Source: Calditrichota bacterium
Lineage (GTDB): Bacteria > Electryoneota > RPQS01
DNA: 64,000 nt
Assembly: GCA_020637445.1 (NCBI GenBank)
Contig: JACJVZ010000001.1
Coordinates: forward strand, 1,240,001-1,304,000
Direction of reading: 5' to 3'
Position 1 is the stretch's first letter; each line of letters opens with the position of its first letter. The position numbers and the translations under genes were made by a program. This document shows, piece by piece, positions 35,673 to 45,288 of this stretch. The notes under the pieces are model-generated. The model saw only the letters and a list, made by a program, of their open reading frames with translations. It searched no databases and was not told the DNA's origin.

Positions 35673-37061
35673 ATGACAGGATCACTTACGACATTCCGAC
35701 ACGTTCGCCGCGTTCACATGGTGGGAATCGGCGGAGCGGGCATGTGCGGAATCGCGGAAGTACTGTCATCCATGGGATTCGAAGTCAGCGGGTCTGATCT
35801 TGCTCGCAGCGACGTGACGGACCGACTGAAATCACTCGGAATTCGCGTGTTTCACGAGCACACGGGCGACCAGGCAGAGGGAGCTGACGTCGTGGTATTT
35901 TCTTCGGCGGTAAGACCAGAAAACGCGGAAGTGCGTTATGCTCGCGAACATCACATACCGACAATTCCACGCAGTGAAATGCTCGGCGAGTTGATGCGTT
36001 TGAAGCGGGGCATCGCCGTGTCAGGCACGCACGGCAAGACGACGACGACCTCTATCATCGGATCAATTTTCGCACACGCGAATCTCTCGCCGACGGTCAT
36101 TGTCGGTGGGAAAGTGCGCGCTTTAGGAACGGGTGCTTCGACCGGAGGAGGAGAGTTCCTTGTGGCCGAAGCTGACGAATTTGACAGGTCATTTCTCCGG
36201 CTCTCCCCCACTCTTGCGGTTATCACGACTATCGAAGCCGAGCATCTCGATACGTATCTCGATCTCGAGAATATCAAAGATGCATTCGTTGAGTTCGCGA
36301 ACAAAGTGCCGTTTTACGGGTTGGTCGTCGCGTGCGCGGATGATCCGCACACGATGGAAATTTTGCCACGCATCAAACGTCCGTCGCTTACCTACGGAAG
36401 AAGTGAGTCTGCGGCCTTTCGCGTAATTGACGAGAAGTACTCGGGACTTAGCTCGTTGTTCACTCTCAAGACACCTGAAGGCGAATCCATCGATTTCACA
36501 CTTCAGATTCCAGGCAGGCACAATGTACTGAACGCCGCAGCTTCGGCCGTAATTGCGCTTGAAACGGGAATTTCGCCACACCTGATCCAAGAAGCACTGC
36601 AGAGCTTCTCGGGCGTGCATCGCAGATTCGAACGAAAAGGTGAAGTGAAAGGCGCGCTTTTCTTTGACGACTACGCGCATCACCCGACCGAAGTACGCGT
36701 GACGCTTGAGGCCGCGCGACGGTGCTGGCCGAACCGCCAGTTGGTGGCCGTTTTTCAACCTCATCTTTATTCCCGCACACGTGATTTCGCGGCGGAGTTC
36801 GCATCTTCATTGAGCCTTGCTGACAAAGTTGTTCTGCTCGACATTTATCCCGCACGCGAAAGACCGATTGAAGGCGTAACGTCGAAGCTAATCTTAGAAT
36901 CGCTGCCTCTTTCGAAAGACAAAGCCATTCATCTCGAAGGCAACGAGAATCTCGACACCCGGATATTGCGAGAGGTCGCGGGCGGCGACATCGTCATTGC
37001 GATGGGTGCGGGATCTATCACAAACCACATTGACAAATTGATCCGTGAGCACGGAGTTTGA
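35673..37061 (+). CDS. murC: UDP-MurNAc:L-Ala ligase MurC
   Basis: 462 residues. GIGGAGMCGIAEVL opening, P-loop SGTHGKTTT (about 113-121), EADEFDRSFL, and DDYAHHPTEVRVTL diagnostic for MurC. It adds the first amino acid (L-Ala) to UDP-MurNAc. The 3' end overlaps the murB start by 17 bp. Confidence 0.97.
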   Translation: MTGSLTTFRHVRRVHMVGIGGAGMCGIAEVLSSMGFEVSGSDLARSDVTDRLKSLGIRVFHEHTGDQAEGADVVVFSSAVRPENAEVRYAREHHIPTIPRSEMLGELMRLKRGIAVSGTHGKTTTTSIIGSIFAHANLSPTVIVGGKVRALGTGASTGGGEFLVAEADEFDRSFLRLSPTLAVITTIEAEHLDTYLDLENIKDAFVEFANKVPFYGLVVACADDPHTMEILPRIKRPSLTYGRSESAAFRVIDEKYSGLSSLFTLKTPEGESIDFTLQIPGRHNVLNAAASAVIALETGISPHLIQEALQSFSGVHRRFERKGEVKGALFFDDYAHHPTEVRVTLEAARRCWPNRQLVAVFQPHLYSRTRDFAAEFASSLSLADKVVLLDIYPARERPIEGVTSKLILESLPLSKDKAIHLEGNENLDTRILREVAGGDIVIAMGAGSITNHIDKLIREHGV

Positions 37062-37983
37062 TCAAAAACTCGAGCGGCTAAAATCCGTCGCTACTTGTTC
37101 TGTTCGCGAAGATGTTTTGCTTGCACCGCTTACGACGTTTCGAGTTGGTGGCAAAGCGGACATCCTTGCGGAGCCGAAGAACGAAATTGAGTTGCTTGAA
37201 TTAGTGAATCATCTCAACGAGATTGGGATTCCCTATTTCTATTTGGGACTTGGATCGAATTTATTAGTTTCGGACGCCGGAATTCGTGGAGTAGTGATTC
37301 GTTCTCGCGGCGATCTTGCGTCCATGTCAATCGACGATACCATAGTGACGGCGGGACCTGCCGCGAGGCTGCTTTTACTGACGACTTTCGCAGCCCGGCA
37401 CTCTCTTTCTGGGCTTGAACAGCTCTCGGGAATACCGGGAACGGTCGGGGGCGGTTTGTTTATGAATGCAGGCGCATACGGCGGCGAGATTTCCGACACT
37501 TTGATTGATGTGCGCGTGATGACGCCCTCCCTTGAGATTAAAACCTTTTCGAAGAACGACATTTCGTTCGGCTACCGCAGCGCGCCGGAGCTTCGCGACG
37601 TCATCGTACTGGCCAGCAGATATCAATTGAAGCGTGCGGAGCAATCTGACATCTTCTCCGAAATGCGGCGGGTGTGGCGCTTGCGCAGGGAAAAGCAACC
37701 GATTGAGTTTCCAAGCGCAGGTTCTATTTTCAAGCGCCCCCCCGGGGATTTTGCAGGCAGGCTTATCGAAGCCGCGGGATGCAAGGGCTTGCGCATTGGC
37801 GGCGCAACCGTGCCGACGACCCACGCAGGAATCTTCATCAACGATCGCGCGGGAACAGCGACTGAGATTGCAGAACTAATCAGAACAGTACGCACTCGAG
37901 TGCGCGATCAATTCTCAGTCATTTTGGAAAACGAGATACTCCCAGTAGGATTCGATGCCGATCCCTTCGAACTCAAAACTTAA
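37045..37983 (+). CDS. murB: UDP-N-acetylenolpyruvoylglucosamine reductase MurB
   Basis: 312 residues, GTG start at 37045 inside the end of murC. FAD-binding segments TTFRVGGKAD, YLGLGSNLLV and GIPGTVGGGLFMNAGAYG; the C-terminal SAGSIFKRP carries the active-site Ser that protonates the enolpyruvyl intermediate; HAGIFIN follows. The layout fits the shorter class of MurB without the extra domain of the E. coli enzyme. NADPH-dependent, it completes UDP-MurNAc. The 3' end overlaps ftsQ by 29 bp. Confidence 0.96.
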   Translation: MSTEFDQKLERLKSVATCSVREDVLLAPLTTFRVGGKADILAEPKNEIELLELVNHLNEIGIPYFYLGLGSNLLVSDAGIRGVVIRSRGDLASMSIDDTIVTAGPAARLLLLTTFAARHSLSGLEQLSGIPGTVGGGLFMNAGAYGGEISDTLIDVRVMTPSLEIKTFSKNDISFGYRSAPELRDVIVLASRYQLKRAEQSDIFSEMRRVWRLRREKQPIEFPSAGSIFKRPPGDFAGRLIEAAGCKGLRIGGATVPTTHAGIFINDRAGTATEIAELIRTVRTRVRDQFSVILENEILPVGFDADPFELKT

Positions 37984-38773
37984 GAAACGCAAGCGGAAAG
38001 CGCGCCTAAAAGCAGCTCTGTGGCTGATCGGAGTCTGTCTCGCTGTTGTGTTGGTAGTCTTTGCTAACCGCTTTATCAAGCGCGGCGTTGAATCACTGGC
38101 AATTCGTACGGTGTCGTGGACATGCGATGAAATCCAAATAATCGGCGGAGTTGAACTCTCGTCTGATTCAATTCTCGTTCTGTCCGGGTGTGAAACCAAT
38201 CATCCTCTCACGAGCTACTCGACCCAGACAATAAAGGAACGTTTGGAGCTCAATCCGTGGATTCAAAGCGCAACCGTCGAGCGGCGGATTCCAAATGTCC
38301 TGTATATCGCAGTAAAAGAGCGAACGGGCGTTGCTTTGGTTAATGATGGCTCCAATCTCGCTGTCAGCGAAGACTTGGTCCTCCTTCCGGCTGAAGACAA
38401 ATTGTGGAAAACGTCGTTGCCTTGGCTCTCTGTGAGCTCACCGTATTCAAGACAAGCAGGCAAAATGACCGAGCTTGATCCGCTACTTCCAGTTGCCAAA
38501 GAATTCATGCGCGTCAAGTCGCTCGCGCCGGACCTTGTCGAAAATTTCGCGGAGCTTTACCGCATCGAAGGGAATTGGGGAGCGGTACTGATGAATCCGG
38601 TTTTGTCAGTGACGCTTTCGTCCGACATTTCGACAGAAAATTGGCTCGCGCTTGATGAATTGCTCAGAACTTCATCCTTTCAAGATAGACTGGATTCGAA
38701 CGCCGTAGTGGATTTGCGGCTTCCCGGATTTGTGACACTTCACTTGCCTGCGCGACAGGCGGAGGAATCTTAA
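37955..38773 (+). CDS. ftsQ: Cell division protein FtsQ (DivIB)
   Basis: 272 residues. A very basic cytoplasmic tail (KLKKRKRKARLK), one membrane helix (about 21-41), then a POTRA domain (about 54-125, including NPWIQSATVERRIPNVLYIAVKER) and the FtsQ beta domain. It links FtsL/FtsB to the divisome. Identification rests on topology, POTRA motif and position between murB and ftsA. Confidence 0.93.
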   Translation: MPIPSNSKLKKRKRKARLKAALWLIGVCLAVVLVVFANRFIKRGVESLAIRTVSWTCDEIQIIGGVELSSDSILVLSGCETNHPLTSYSTQTIKERLELNPWIQSATVERRIPNVLYIAVKERTGVALVNDGSNLAVSEDLVLLPAEDKLWKTSLPWLSVSSPYSRQAGKMTELDPLLPVAKEFMRVKSLAPDLVENFAELYRIEGNWGAVLMNPVLSVTLSSDISTENWLALDELLRTSSFQDRLDSNAVVDLRLPGFVTLHLPARQAEES

Positions 38774-38777
38774 CAAC

Positions 38778-40037
38778 ATGAAACACTCGCTTTCGCATTC
38801 TGAGATTTTGTGCGGTCTCGATATCGGCACGACGAAAATCGCAGTGATCATTGCAGCGCCGAACCCTGACGGTGAGCCGCACCTGCTTGGCATGGGTTGC
38901 GTGCCATCGCGCGGCCTAAGGCGCGGCGTCGTAGTCAATCTTGAACAAACTGCGCATGACATCGCCGAAGCGATTGGCATCGCGCAGGAAAAAGCAGGTC
39001 TCGAAGTCGAAACTGTTTGGGCGGGCATCGCGGGCGAACACGTCAAGAGTTTGAACTCACGCGGTGTGATTCCGATTACGCGTTGGCGCGGCGAACAAAC
39101 GGGCGAAGTGACAACAGGCGACGTCGACAAGGTCGTTGAAGCCGCGCGCACGATATTGCTTCCCCCCGACCGCCGAGTGCTGCACGTGCTTCCGCAGGAA
39201 TACATGGTCGACGCCGAAGGCGGCATTCGCATGCCGATAGGTATGGCCGGTGTTCGTTTGGAGGCGGACGTCCACATTGTCCATTGCGCGGTTTCATCAG
39301 CTCAAAACATTATCGCTTGTTGTAAGCGCGCGGGCGTAGCGGTCCACGACTTAATTTTGGAGCCGCTGGCGTCGGCCGAGAGTGTGTTGACGGACGACGA
39401 AAAGGAATTGGGCGTCATACTTCTCGACTTCGGCGGCGGCACGACGGACGTCGCTGCGTTTCAAGGCGGGGCGATTCGTCACACGGCAGTAATTGGTTAC
39501 GGCGGAGATTACATCACGCGCGACATTGCGATGGGTCTGCGCACGCCGATGGATTCGGCGGAAGAAATCAAGATTGAACATGGCGCGGCACATCATCGCG
39601 CAATCAGTCAAAACGATTTCCTCGAGATTCCCGGAATCGGAGGACGCGAGCCGCGCGAAATGAGCCGATCCATGCTCGTGTCAATCATCGGACCGCGAGT
39701 CGAGGAGATTCTAACGATAGCGCGCGACGAATTAAAGAAGACGCGCGTGCTCGAGCAAATTGGCGCCGGAATCGTATTGACCGGCGGAGGCGCATCCATG
39801 TCAGGTATGGCCGAGATCGCGGAAGAAATTTTCGCACTTCCCGTACGAATCGGTGCACCGCAGGAAATGCTCGACGCTAACGATCTCGGGCTCGGCCCCA
39901 AGTTCGCGACGGCGGTCGGCCTCGTTCGCCACGGCAACCGCCAGTACGCGGAAATGATTGCCTTAGGCAACAACGCCGAATCGTGGACGGCGCGCACGTC
40001 CAACAAAGTGCGCAAGTTTTTCTCAGAAATTTTCTAA
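38778..40037 (+). CDS. ftsA: Cell division protein FtsA
   Basis: 419 residues, actin-like. Phosphate-1 loop LDIGTTKIAVI (about 14-24), SHS2 (1C) insertion with the GGIRMPIGM stretch, phosphate-2 DFGGGTTDVA, and adenosine loop VLTGGGA. The C-terminus ends in an amphipathic membrane-targeting helix with FFSEIF. It tethers FtsZ to the inner membrane. Confidence 0.97.
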   Translation: MKHSLSHSEILCGLDIGTTKIAVIIAAPNPDGEPHLLGMGCVPSRGLRRGVVVNLEQTAHDIAEAIGIAQEKAGLEVETVWAGIAGEHVKSLNSRGVIPITRWRGEQTGEVTTGDVDKVVEAARTILLPPDRRVLHVLPQEYMVDAEGGIRMPIGMAGVRLEADVHIVHCAVSSAQNIIACCKRAGVAVHDLILEPLASAESVLTDDEKELGVILLDFGGGTTDVAAFQGGAIRHTAVIGYGGDYITRDIAMGLRTPMDSAEEIKIEHGAAHHRAISQNDFLEIPGIGGREPREMSRSMLVSIIGPRVEEILTIARDELKKTRVLEQIGAGIVLTGGGASMSGMAEIAEEIFALPVRIGAPQEMLDANDLGLGPKFATAVGLVRHGNRQYAEMIALGNNAESWTARTSNKVRKFFSEIF

Positions 40038-40066
40038 TAGCTTCACATATTCGAAGGAGTACATCA

Positions 40067-41287
40067 ATGGCAGCCATGCAATTCATGTTCGCGGACAATA
40101 CTCTTGGCGCAAAGATGAAGGTCGTCGGCGTCGGAGGCGCCGGTGGCAACGCACTGAATTGGATGATCGAAACGGGTTTGAAGAGCGTTGACTTCATTGC
40201 CGTGAATACAGACGCGCAAGCGCTCGATACGAACTCGGCGCCCCGCAAGATTCAAATTGGAACGGACTCGACGCGCGGCCTTGGAGCAGGTGCAAATCCC
40301 GAGGTTGGACGTGAAGCCGTAGAAGAAAACCGCGAAGAGCTTAAGCAAGCTCTGTCCGGAGCCGACATGGTTTTTGTGACTGCGGGCATGGGCGGTGGAA
40401 CGGGCACAGGCGCGGCTCCCGTAGTTGCTCAAATCGCCCGTGAGATCGGCGCACTGACCGTTGGAATCGTGACGAAGCCGTTTTCATTTGAAGGCAAGAA
40501 GCGAATGACGCACGCGCTTGAAGGCATCGAAAAATTGCGCGAGCAAGTCGACACGTTGATCGTGATTCCAAATCAACGGTTGATTTCGTTGGTTGACCGC
40601 AATACGTCCTTGGTCGATGCATTCAAACTTGCCGACAATGTGCTCTTGCACGCGACCCGTGGTATTTCCGACCTGATTACCGAACCGGGAATGGTGAACC
40701 TCGATTTCGCCGACGTGCGTACGGTGATGGCTGCCAAGGGCGACGCACTGATGGGCGTTGGCGTTGGCGTCGGAGAACATCGCGCGGTCGAAGCGGCGCA
40801 GCAGGCGATCTCGTCTCCCCTGCTCGAAGAAGTTTCCATTGACGGCGCCCGTTCCGTTCTCGTGAATATCACGGGCGGCAGCGACTTAACGCTCATGGAC
40901 GTCGCAGATGCAACGACAGTGATTACGGAAGCCGCCGGTGAAGAGGCTGAGGTGATTTTTGGAGCCGTTATTGATTCGAACATCCAAGACGAAGTACGCG
41001 TCACTGTGATTGCGACGGGATTTAACCATGCGTCGACAAATCAAAAGCCGAATATTTACCGCGCACCGATGGTCACCCGCCAGCAGCAGACTGTCGTCGA
41101 AATCCCGACTCCCCTTCGCCGCGAGCCGGTGAAACAAGACCGCTTTGAAGAGTCTTTTCCCGTAAACGTTCAGCCTCTGACTCGCGAAGTCAACGGCCGT
41201 ATTGAACCAATCGTTGTGGGCGACGACGGCGAAGGATCAATCGACGATTTCGAAGTGCCGACATTTTTGCGCCGCCAGATGGACTGA
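40067..41287 (+). CDS. ftsZ: Cell division GTPase FtsZ
   Basis: 406 residues from the ATG at 40067, which has GAAGGAG seven bases upstream; an in-frame upstream extension would overlap ftsA. GTP-binding GVGGAGGNALNWM near the N-terminus and the tubulin signature GGGTGTG (109-115), the NxDxxD-type T7 loop region (LDFADV), and a disordered linker ending in the conserved C-terminal peptide (EVPTFLRRQ) that binds FtsA. Last gene of the dcw cluster; a strong terminator follows. Confidence 0.98.
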   Translation: MAAMQFMFADNTLGAKMKVVGVGGAGGNALNWMIETGLKSVDFIAVNTDAQALDTNSAPRKIQIGTDSTRGLGAGANPEVGREAVEENREELKQALSGADMVFVTAGMGGGTGTGAAPVVAQIAREIGALTVGIVTKPFSFEGKKRMTHALEGIEKLREQVDTLIVIPNQRLISLVDRNTSLVDAFKLADNVLLHATRGISDLITEPGMVNLDFADVRTVMAAKGDALMGVGVGVGEHRAVEAAQQAISSPLLEEVSIDGARSVLVNITGGSDLTLMDVADATTVITEAAGEEAEVIFGAVIDSNIQDEVRVTVIATGFNHASTNQKPNIYRAPMVTRQQQTVVEIPTPLRREPVKQDRFEESFPVNVQPLTREVNGRIEPIVVGDDGEGSIDDFEVPTFLRRQMD

Positions 41288-41308
41288 GCGGTCTGCCTCG
41301 ATTACAAA

Positions 41309-41337
41309 AGGCTCCGGGTGACCGGAGCCTTTTTTTC
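41309..41337 (+). terminator. Terminator of the dcw cluster
   Basis: A 9-bp stem AGGCTCCGG/CCGGAGCCT (41309-41317, 41322-41330) with GTGA tetraloop, followed by TTTTTTCTT, 21 bp after the ftsZ stop. Confidence 0.92.
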
Positions 41338-41355
41338 TTGCGTCTGTGCGCTAAT

Positions 41356-41385
41356 TTGACTATTTTCATGAAACGGTGTTAAATA
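41356..41385 (+). promoter_or_regulatory. Promoter of the M42 aminopeptidase gene
   Basis: -35 TTGACT (41356-41361), 18-bp spacer, -10 TAAATA (41380-41385), 23 bp before the ATG at 41409. Confidence 0.55.
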
Positions 41386-41408
41386 CACTAACCACTTTGA
41401 GGACTACA

Positions 41409-42458
41409 ATGGATTTCAAACTCCTGAAAAAACTGTGCGAATGCCACGCCGTCTCTGGGCGTGAAGAGGGTATTCGTGCGCTGATCCGCTCTGAATTTGA
41501 GAAGCTCGGACTAACCGTCTCCGTCGACGCGATGGGAAATCTCACGGGCCTTAAAAAAGGAACTGGAAAGAAGAAAGTTATGCTTGCCGGGCACATGGAC
41601 GAAATCGGATTTATCGTGTCCCATATCGAAAAAGAGGGATTTCTCCGTTTTCAGCCGTTGGGCGGCTTCGATCCGCGCACGCTGATGAGCCAACGCGTCT
41701 ACGTGCACACCGACAAGAAGAGATTGCTTGGCGTAATGGGCACGCGTCCGGTTCACGTTTTGAAGGACGAAGAGAAAAAGAAGAGCCTCGAAGTCACGGA
41801 CTACTTTATTGATTTGGGAATGTCGGCTAAGGAAGTCGAGAAGCTCGTCGAGATCGGCAATCCGATCACGATGGCGCGCGAGCTTGACGAAATTGGAGAT
41901 TGCTTCACGGGCAAGTCTATTGACAACCGATTCGGCGTATGGCTGATGATCGAGGCGCTGAAACTTGTCAAGAAGAACTCGGTGAACATCTATGCCGTGT
42001 CGACGACGCAGGAAGAAGTCGGCATTCGCGGTGCAATTGCTGCGGCGCGCGACGTGATGCCTGACGTGGGAATCGCGTTGGACGTCACGATTGCCTCGGA
42101 TATTCCGGGATCATCGGAGAAAGACTACGTGACTCGTGTCGGCGGAGGGGCGTGCATCAAGGTAATGGACGGATCGATGATCTCCAATCCAAAGATCGTG
42201 CGCGAACTGAAGGACATTGCCACCAAGAAGAAAATACCGTGGCAATACGAAATTCTTCCGCGCGGAGGCACGGATGGCGGCGGCATGCGGATGGTGTCCG
42301 GCAACACGGCCGTCGGCGCGATTTCGGTGGCGCTTCGCTACGTTCACTCAACTGTGGAAACCGTCAGCAAAGAAGACCTTGAGTCGTGCGTGAAACTGCT
42401 TGCCGCGTATTTGGAATCGACGTCAGGTACAGGCTACGAGTTGGACGATAAACTGTAA
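41409..42458 (+). CDS. M42 family metallo-aminopeptidase
   Basis: 349 residues from the ATG at 41409 (GAGGA six bases upstream). The N-terminal HAVSGREE segment and the co-catalytic metal-site motifs of the M42/FrvX clan are intact: AGHMDEIG (His62, Asp64), SIDNRFG (bridging Asp), TQEEVGIRG (Glu general base and ligand), ALDVTIASD, and PRGGTDGG. M42 enzymes are cytoplasmic tetrahedral dodecamers that trim peptides from the proteasome/Lon-type proteases; some are endoglucanase-annotated in error. Single gene between its own promoter and a bidirectional terminator. Confidence 0.93.
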   Translation: MDFKLLKKLCECHAVSGREEGIRALIRSEFEKLGLTVSVDAMGNLTGLKKGTGKKKVMLAGHMDEIGFIVSHIEKEGFLRFQPLGGFDPRTLMSQRVYVHTDKKRLLGVMGTRPVHVLKDEEKKKSLEVTDYFIDLGMSAKEVEKLVEIGNPITMARELDEIGDCFTGKSIDNRFGVWLMIEALKLVKKNSVNIYAVSTTQEEVGIRGAIAAARDVMPDVGIALDVTIASDIPGSSEKDYVTRVGGGACIKVMDGSMISNPKIVRELKDIATKKKIPWQYEILPRGGTDGGGMRMVSGNTAVGAISVALRYVHSTVETVSKEDLESCVKLLAAYLESTSGTGYELDDKL

Positions 42459-42480
42459 TTCCCCAATTCTCAGTAAATGA

Positions 42481-42511
42481 AAAACCCCGCTGTGAAGCGG
42501 GGTTTTTCGAT
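42481..42511. terminator. Bidirectional terminator
   Basis: A 10-bp stem AAAACCCCGC/GCGGGGTTTT with 6-nt loop. A/T tracts on both sides let it stop the plus-strand aminopeptidase message and the convergent subtilase message ending at 42525. Confidence 0.9.
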
Positions 42512-42524
42512 TTCAAGGGCCGAC

Positions 42525-45236
42525 CTATTTCAACAATATGACTCTCTGTGTATTCATATGATGATCCACGGAGACACTCAACCAATAGGAACCGCTGGGC
42601 AAACTCTCACCGTTGATTTCAAGTGTGTGCACGCCGGCATTCACGTCGCGGTCTGCAATGACCTGCACCTGACGGCCCAACAAATCATGCAGTGTCGCGC
42701 GAACGTGGGAGCGATGTTGAAGTTCGACACTGACCGCAGCACTCGGATTAAACGGGTTGGGATATGCTGGCGAAATCTTGTAATTCGCAGGAATCACTTC
42801 AGGATCATCCTCGACACCGGACACAGCACCGAACCAGTCCAAAACACGGCGCACGACGACACGATGATGCTCCGTTCCAGCAGCTCCGCAAGCGGCCTCC
42901 AGTGCAAAGCCGAAGTACGCGGATTTGTACGTGCCGTTGTCGTAGCGTACCGCGCCGCCCAAACTATTGGACGCGTACGTATAGAAGACAACTCCGCCAT
43001 CGACCGCATCCAGAACCGACGGGCTGATGTTTCCGTTGCCTCCGCAGCCGCCGCCTATCAAAATCAGGCTTGATCCATTCGAGACAACGTCGCCGCTGAC
43101 TCCGTTGACTTGCGTGCCGCCGGACGCTCCTCCGCTTGCCGTGTGGAGGTAGTTTGAATAGAATGGGCTTCCCACGACGTCGGGATCTTCGTCAATACCT
43201 TGTCCGACCAACATCAGATTTCCTCCGTTGTTCATGAAGGTTTGAAGCAGGTCACGATCCGATTGAGTCAAAGTACTCGAATCCTCGTTTCCGCACGCCC
43301 AGATGACATGGTCATACTCCATCAAGTCCGTCGACGTCAGAGGCGCATCAAGCGTCGAGAACTCGTCGAAGTTGTAGCCGTCTGCGTTCAGTGCCGTGGC
43401 AAAAAAGTTAGCATAGTTAGTGCCGTTGTCGTCATCCACGACAAGTGTCGCAGCGCGCCCAACTCTGAGCGCCGCCGTGCGAGTCAGAAATGCTCCGTTT
43501 CCCAGATTGAAAACGACTTCCAGCGTCGACGTGTAGGCGAGCGGCACATTTGAACCGCAAGTGACCGTGGCTGACCCGTTCGTCAACTCAACGGATTGAC
43601 CTCCCGAGAGATTGTCAATCGTATAGGTCGTACCATTCAGAGAAAGATTCGGGTCATCCGACGCAACGGTCACTCCAACGCCGACCGCGGGGAACCAACC
43701 GTCGAGATTGCTTACACGCAACGACAAAGTCCCGGTCTCATTGGCTTCCAGCCGCCCGTCACCGTCATTATCGCCGGATATGGCCGTCGCTTCGACGCTG
43801 AGATTGGGCAGCAAGCCCGAAATTGCTTTGGCAGCATTCACCCGGCCGAAACCGAGATAGGAAGGATTGATATCGGAATTCAGCTCGGTAAGATCGTCAC
43901 AATTCTGCAAGACAATGTCGCGCAACTGCCCATTGTTCAAATCCGGGAAAACAGACCACACGAGCGCGAAGACTCCCGTCGCATTCGGACTTGCCATCGA
44001 CGTGCCGTCGAGCGACGCGTAGCCGTTGTTTACGCTCAAGGAACGGATGTTGACGCCGGGCGCGTAGCATGACACGTGTGTTCCGCGGTTGGAAAAGTCA
44101 GCAACAACGTCATTGCAATCCGTTGCGCCAACGCATACGACGTTGCTGTACCCGCACGGATACTGAATCGTGGTTACTCCTTCATTGCCCGAGGCCGCGC
44201 AAAGCAAAGCACCGCTGGCCCACGCGGCCTGCACCGCGTTGTTGGTGACATTGCTGAACGTCGGTCCGCCATAAGACATGTTGATCAGATTTACACCGTG
44301 CGCGACGGCCCAATTGATACAAGCCGCCGCCGCCGAAGTCACGACCACACCTCCATCCGGAGTCAGATAGCCCGCCCGGCTGGCCATGATCGTCAGATTC
44401 CAACAAACGCCGGCAATCCCAATTTCGTTGTTGCCGACGGCGCCGATGATACCCAAGACATGCGATCCGTGGTTGTCGAGGCTGGTGGGATCATTGTCTT
44501 GCACGGAAACATCCTCTCCCTGCACTCCCCCGCTGCCGACGTCGACGAAATCCCAAGCAATGAAATCATCCGGCAGTCCATTGCCGTCGTCATCAACTGC
44601 ATTCAGATCTTCAAGGTCCCCCGGGTAATCGTCGAACGAGTACGGTAATCCGTCGTGATTTAAGTCTTCACCCGGATTCACCCACAGATTGTCATATGCA
44701 TCCGGATGAGGCCACCAGAATCCGATATCCACAGCGACAGCCAAGAGTTCGCGGCTGCCGTGGCTGTAGTCCCATGCGACCGGACAACCCATGACTTCCT
44801 TGTCACACTGTTGATTCCACATGATATCATTGGGCACGGTATCATAGGACTTCATCAGCATGTCAGGTTCTGCGTCCACGACTTCAGGCAGCGTCAGAAA
44901 GGCATCGAGCACCGTAAGCACGTCGAAGGATTCCGGGAACGACACGACGACCAAACGCTCAGCGTCCGGCGCAACCGGCATTTTCCGCAGCACTCCGTCC
45001 GGAGACACACGCTTAATAGACAAAACGTCGAAGCGCTCAAAGAGCGCATCGACGTTTGTATTTTTCAGACTCAATTTACCGTCAAGCCGGTCCATCGACT
45101 GGACTTCGCCAACCGATTCCGCAAAATTGACCAACAGTCTTCCGGGCAGCCATTGGGCACCCTCAGGATACTCACTTGCCGGGAAAGCCGCCAAAGGCAG
45201 CAGCAATGCGGCAAGGAACAGGAGTTTTCGTTTCAC
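42525..45236 (-). CDS. Secreted subtilisin-like (S8) protease with C-terminal sorting-type domain, paralogue 1
   Basis: 903 residues from the GTG at 45236 (AAAGGG upstream); a TTG seven codons earlier is possible. Signal peptide ending FPAS, then a propeptide-like domain. The triad is Asp170 (within AVDIGFWWPHPD), His256 (NHGSHV) and Ser413 (GTSMASP). The Asp motif is D-I-G rather than the usual D-(S/T)-G. A beta domain and a Rossmann-like segment (VDDDNGTNYANFF... NNGGNLMLVGQG) follow. The C-terminus has YPNPFNPS plus a FlgD-like sandwich ending in VILLK, which in Bacteroidetes directs type IX secretion. No secretion core genes are in the window. Probably extracellular. Cotranscribed with its neighbour at 45289. 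Confidence 0.92.
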   Translation of the reverse strand: MKRKLLFLAALLLPLAAFPASEYPEGAQWLPGRLLVNFAESVGEVQSMDRLDGKLSLKNTNVDALFERFDVLSIKRVSPDGVLRKMPVAPDAERLVVVSFPESFDVLTVLDAFLTLPEVVDAEPDMLMKSYDTVPNDIMWNQQCDKEVMGCPVAWDYSHGSRELLAVAVDIGFWWPHPDAYDNLWVNPGEDLNHDGLPYSFDDYPGDLEDLNAVDDDGNGLPDDFIAWDFVDVGSGGVQGEDVSVQDNDPTSLDNHGSHVLGIIGAVGNNEIGIAGVCWNLTIMASRAGYLTPDGGVVVTSAAAACINWAVAHGVNLINMSYGGPTFSNVTNNAVQAAWASGALLCAASGNEGVTTIQYPCGYSNVVCVGATDCNDVVADFSNRGTHVSCYAPGVNIRSLSVNNGYASLDGTSMASPNATGVFALVWSVFPDLNNGQLRDIVLQNCDDLTELNSDINPSYLGFGRVNAAKAISGLLPNLSVEATAISGDNDGDGRLEANETGTLSLRVSNLDGWFPAVGVGVTVASDDPNLSLNGTTYTIDNLSGGQSVELTNGSATVTCGSNVPLAYTSTLEVVFNLGNGAFLTRTAALRVGRAATLVVDDDNGTNYANFFATALNADGYNFDEFSTLDAPLTSTDLMEYDHVIWACGNEDSSTLTQSDRDLLQTFMNNGGNLMLVGQGIDEDPDVVGSPFYSNYLHTASGGASGGTQVNGVSGDVVSNGSSLILIGGGCGGNGNISPSVLDAVDGGVVFYTYASNSLGGAVRYDNGTYKSAYFGFALEAACGAAGTEHHRVVVRRVLDWFGAVSGVEDDPEVIPANYKISPAYPNPFNPSAAVSVELQHRSHVRATLHDLLGRQVQVIADRDVNAGVHTLEINGESLPSGSYWLSVSVDHHMNTQRVILLK

Positions 45237-45288
45237 ATTTTTCCCTTTCGGAATCAATAACTCCCCGGGAAAGCAAGAAAGTGAGAGT

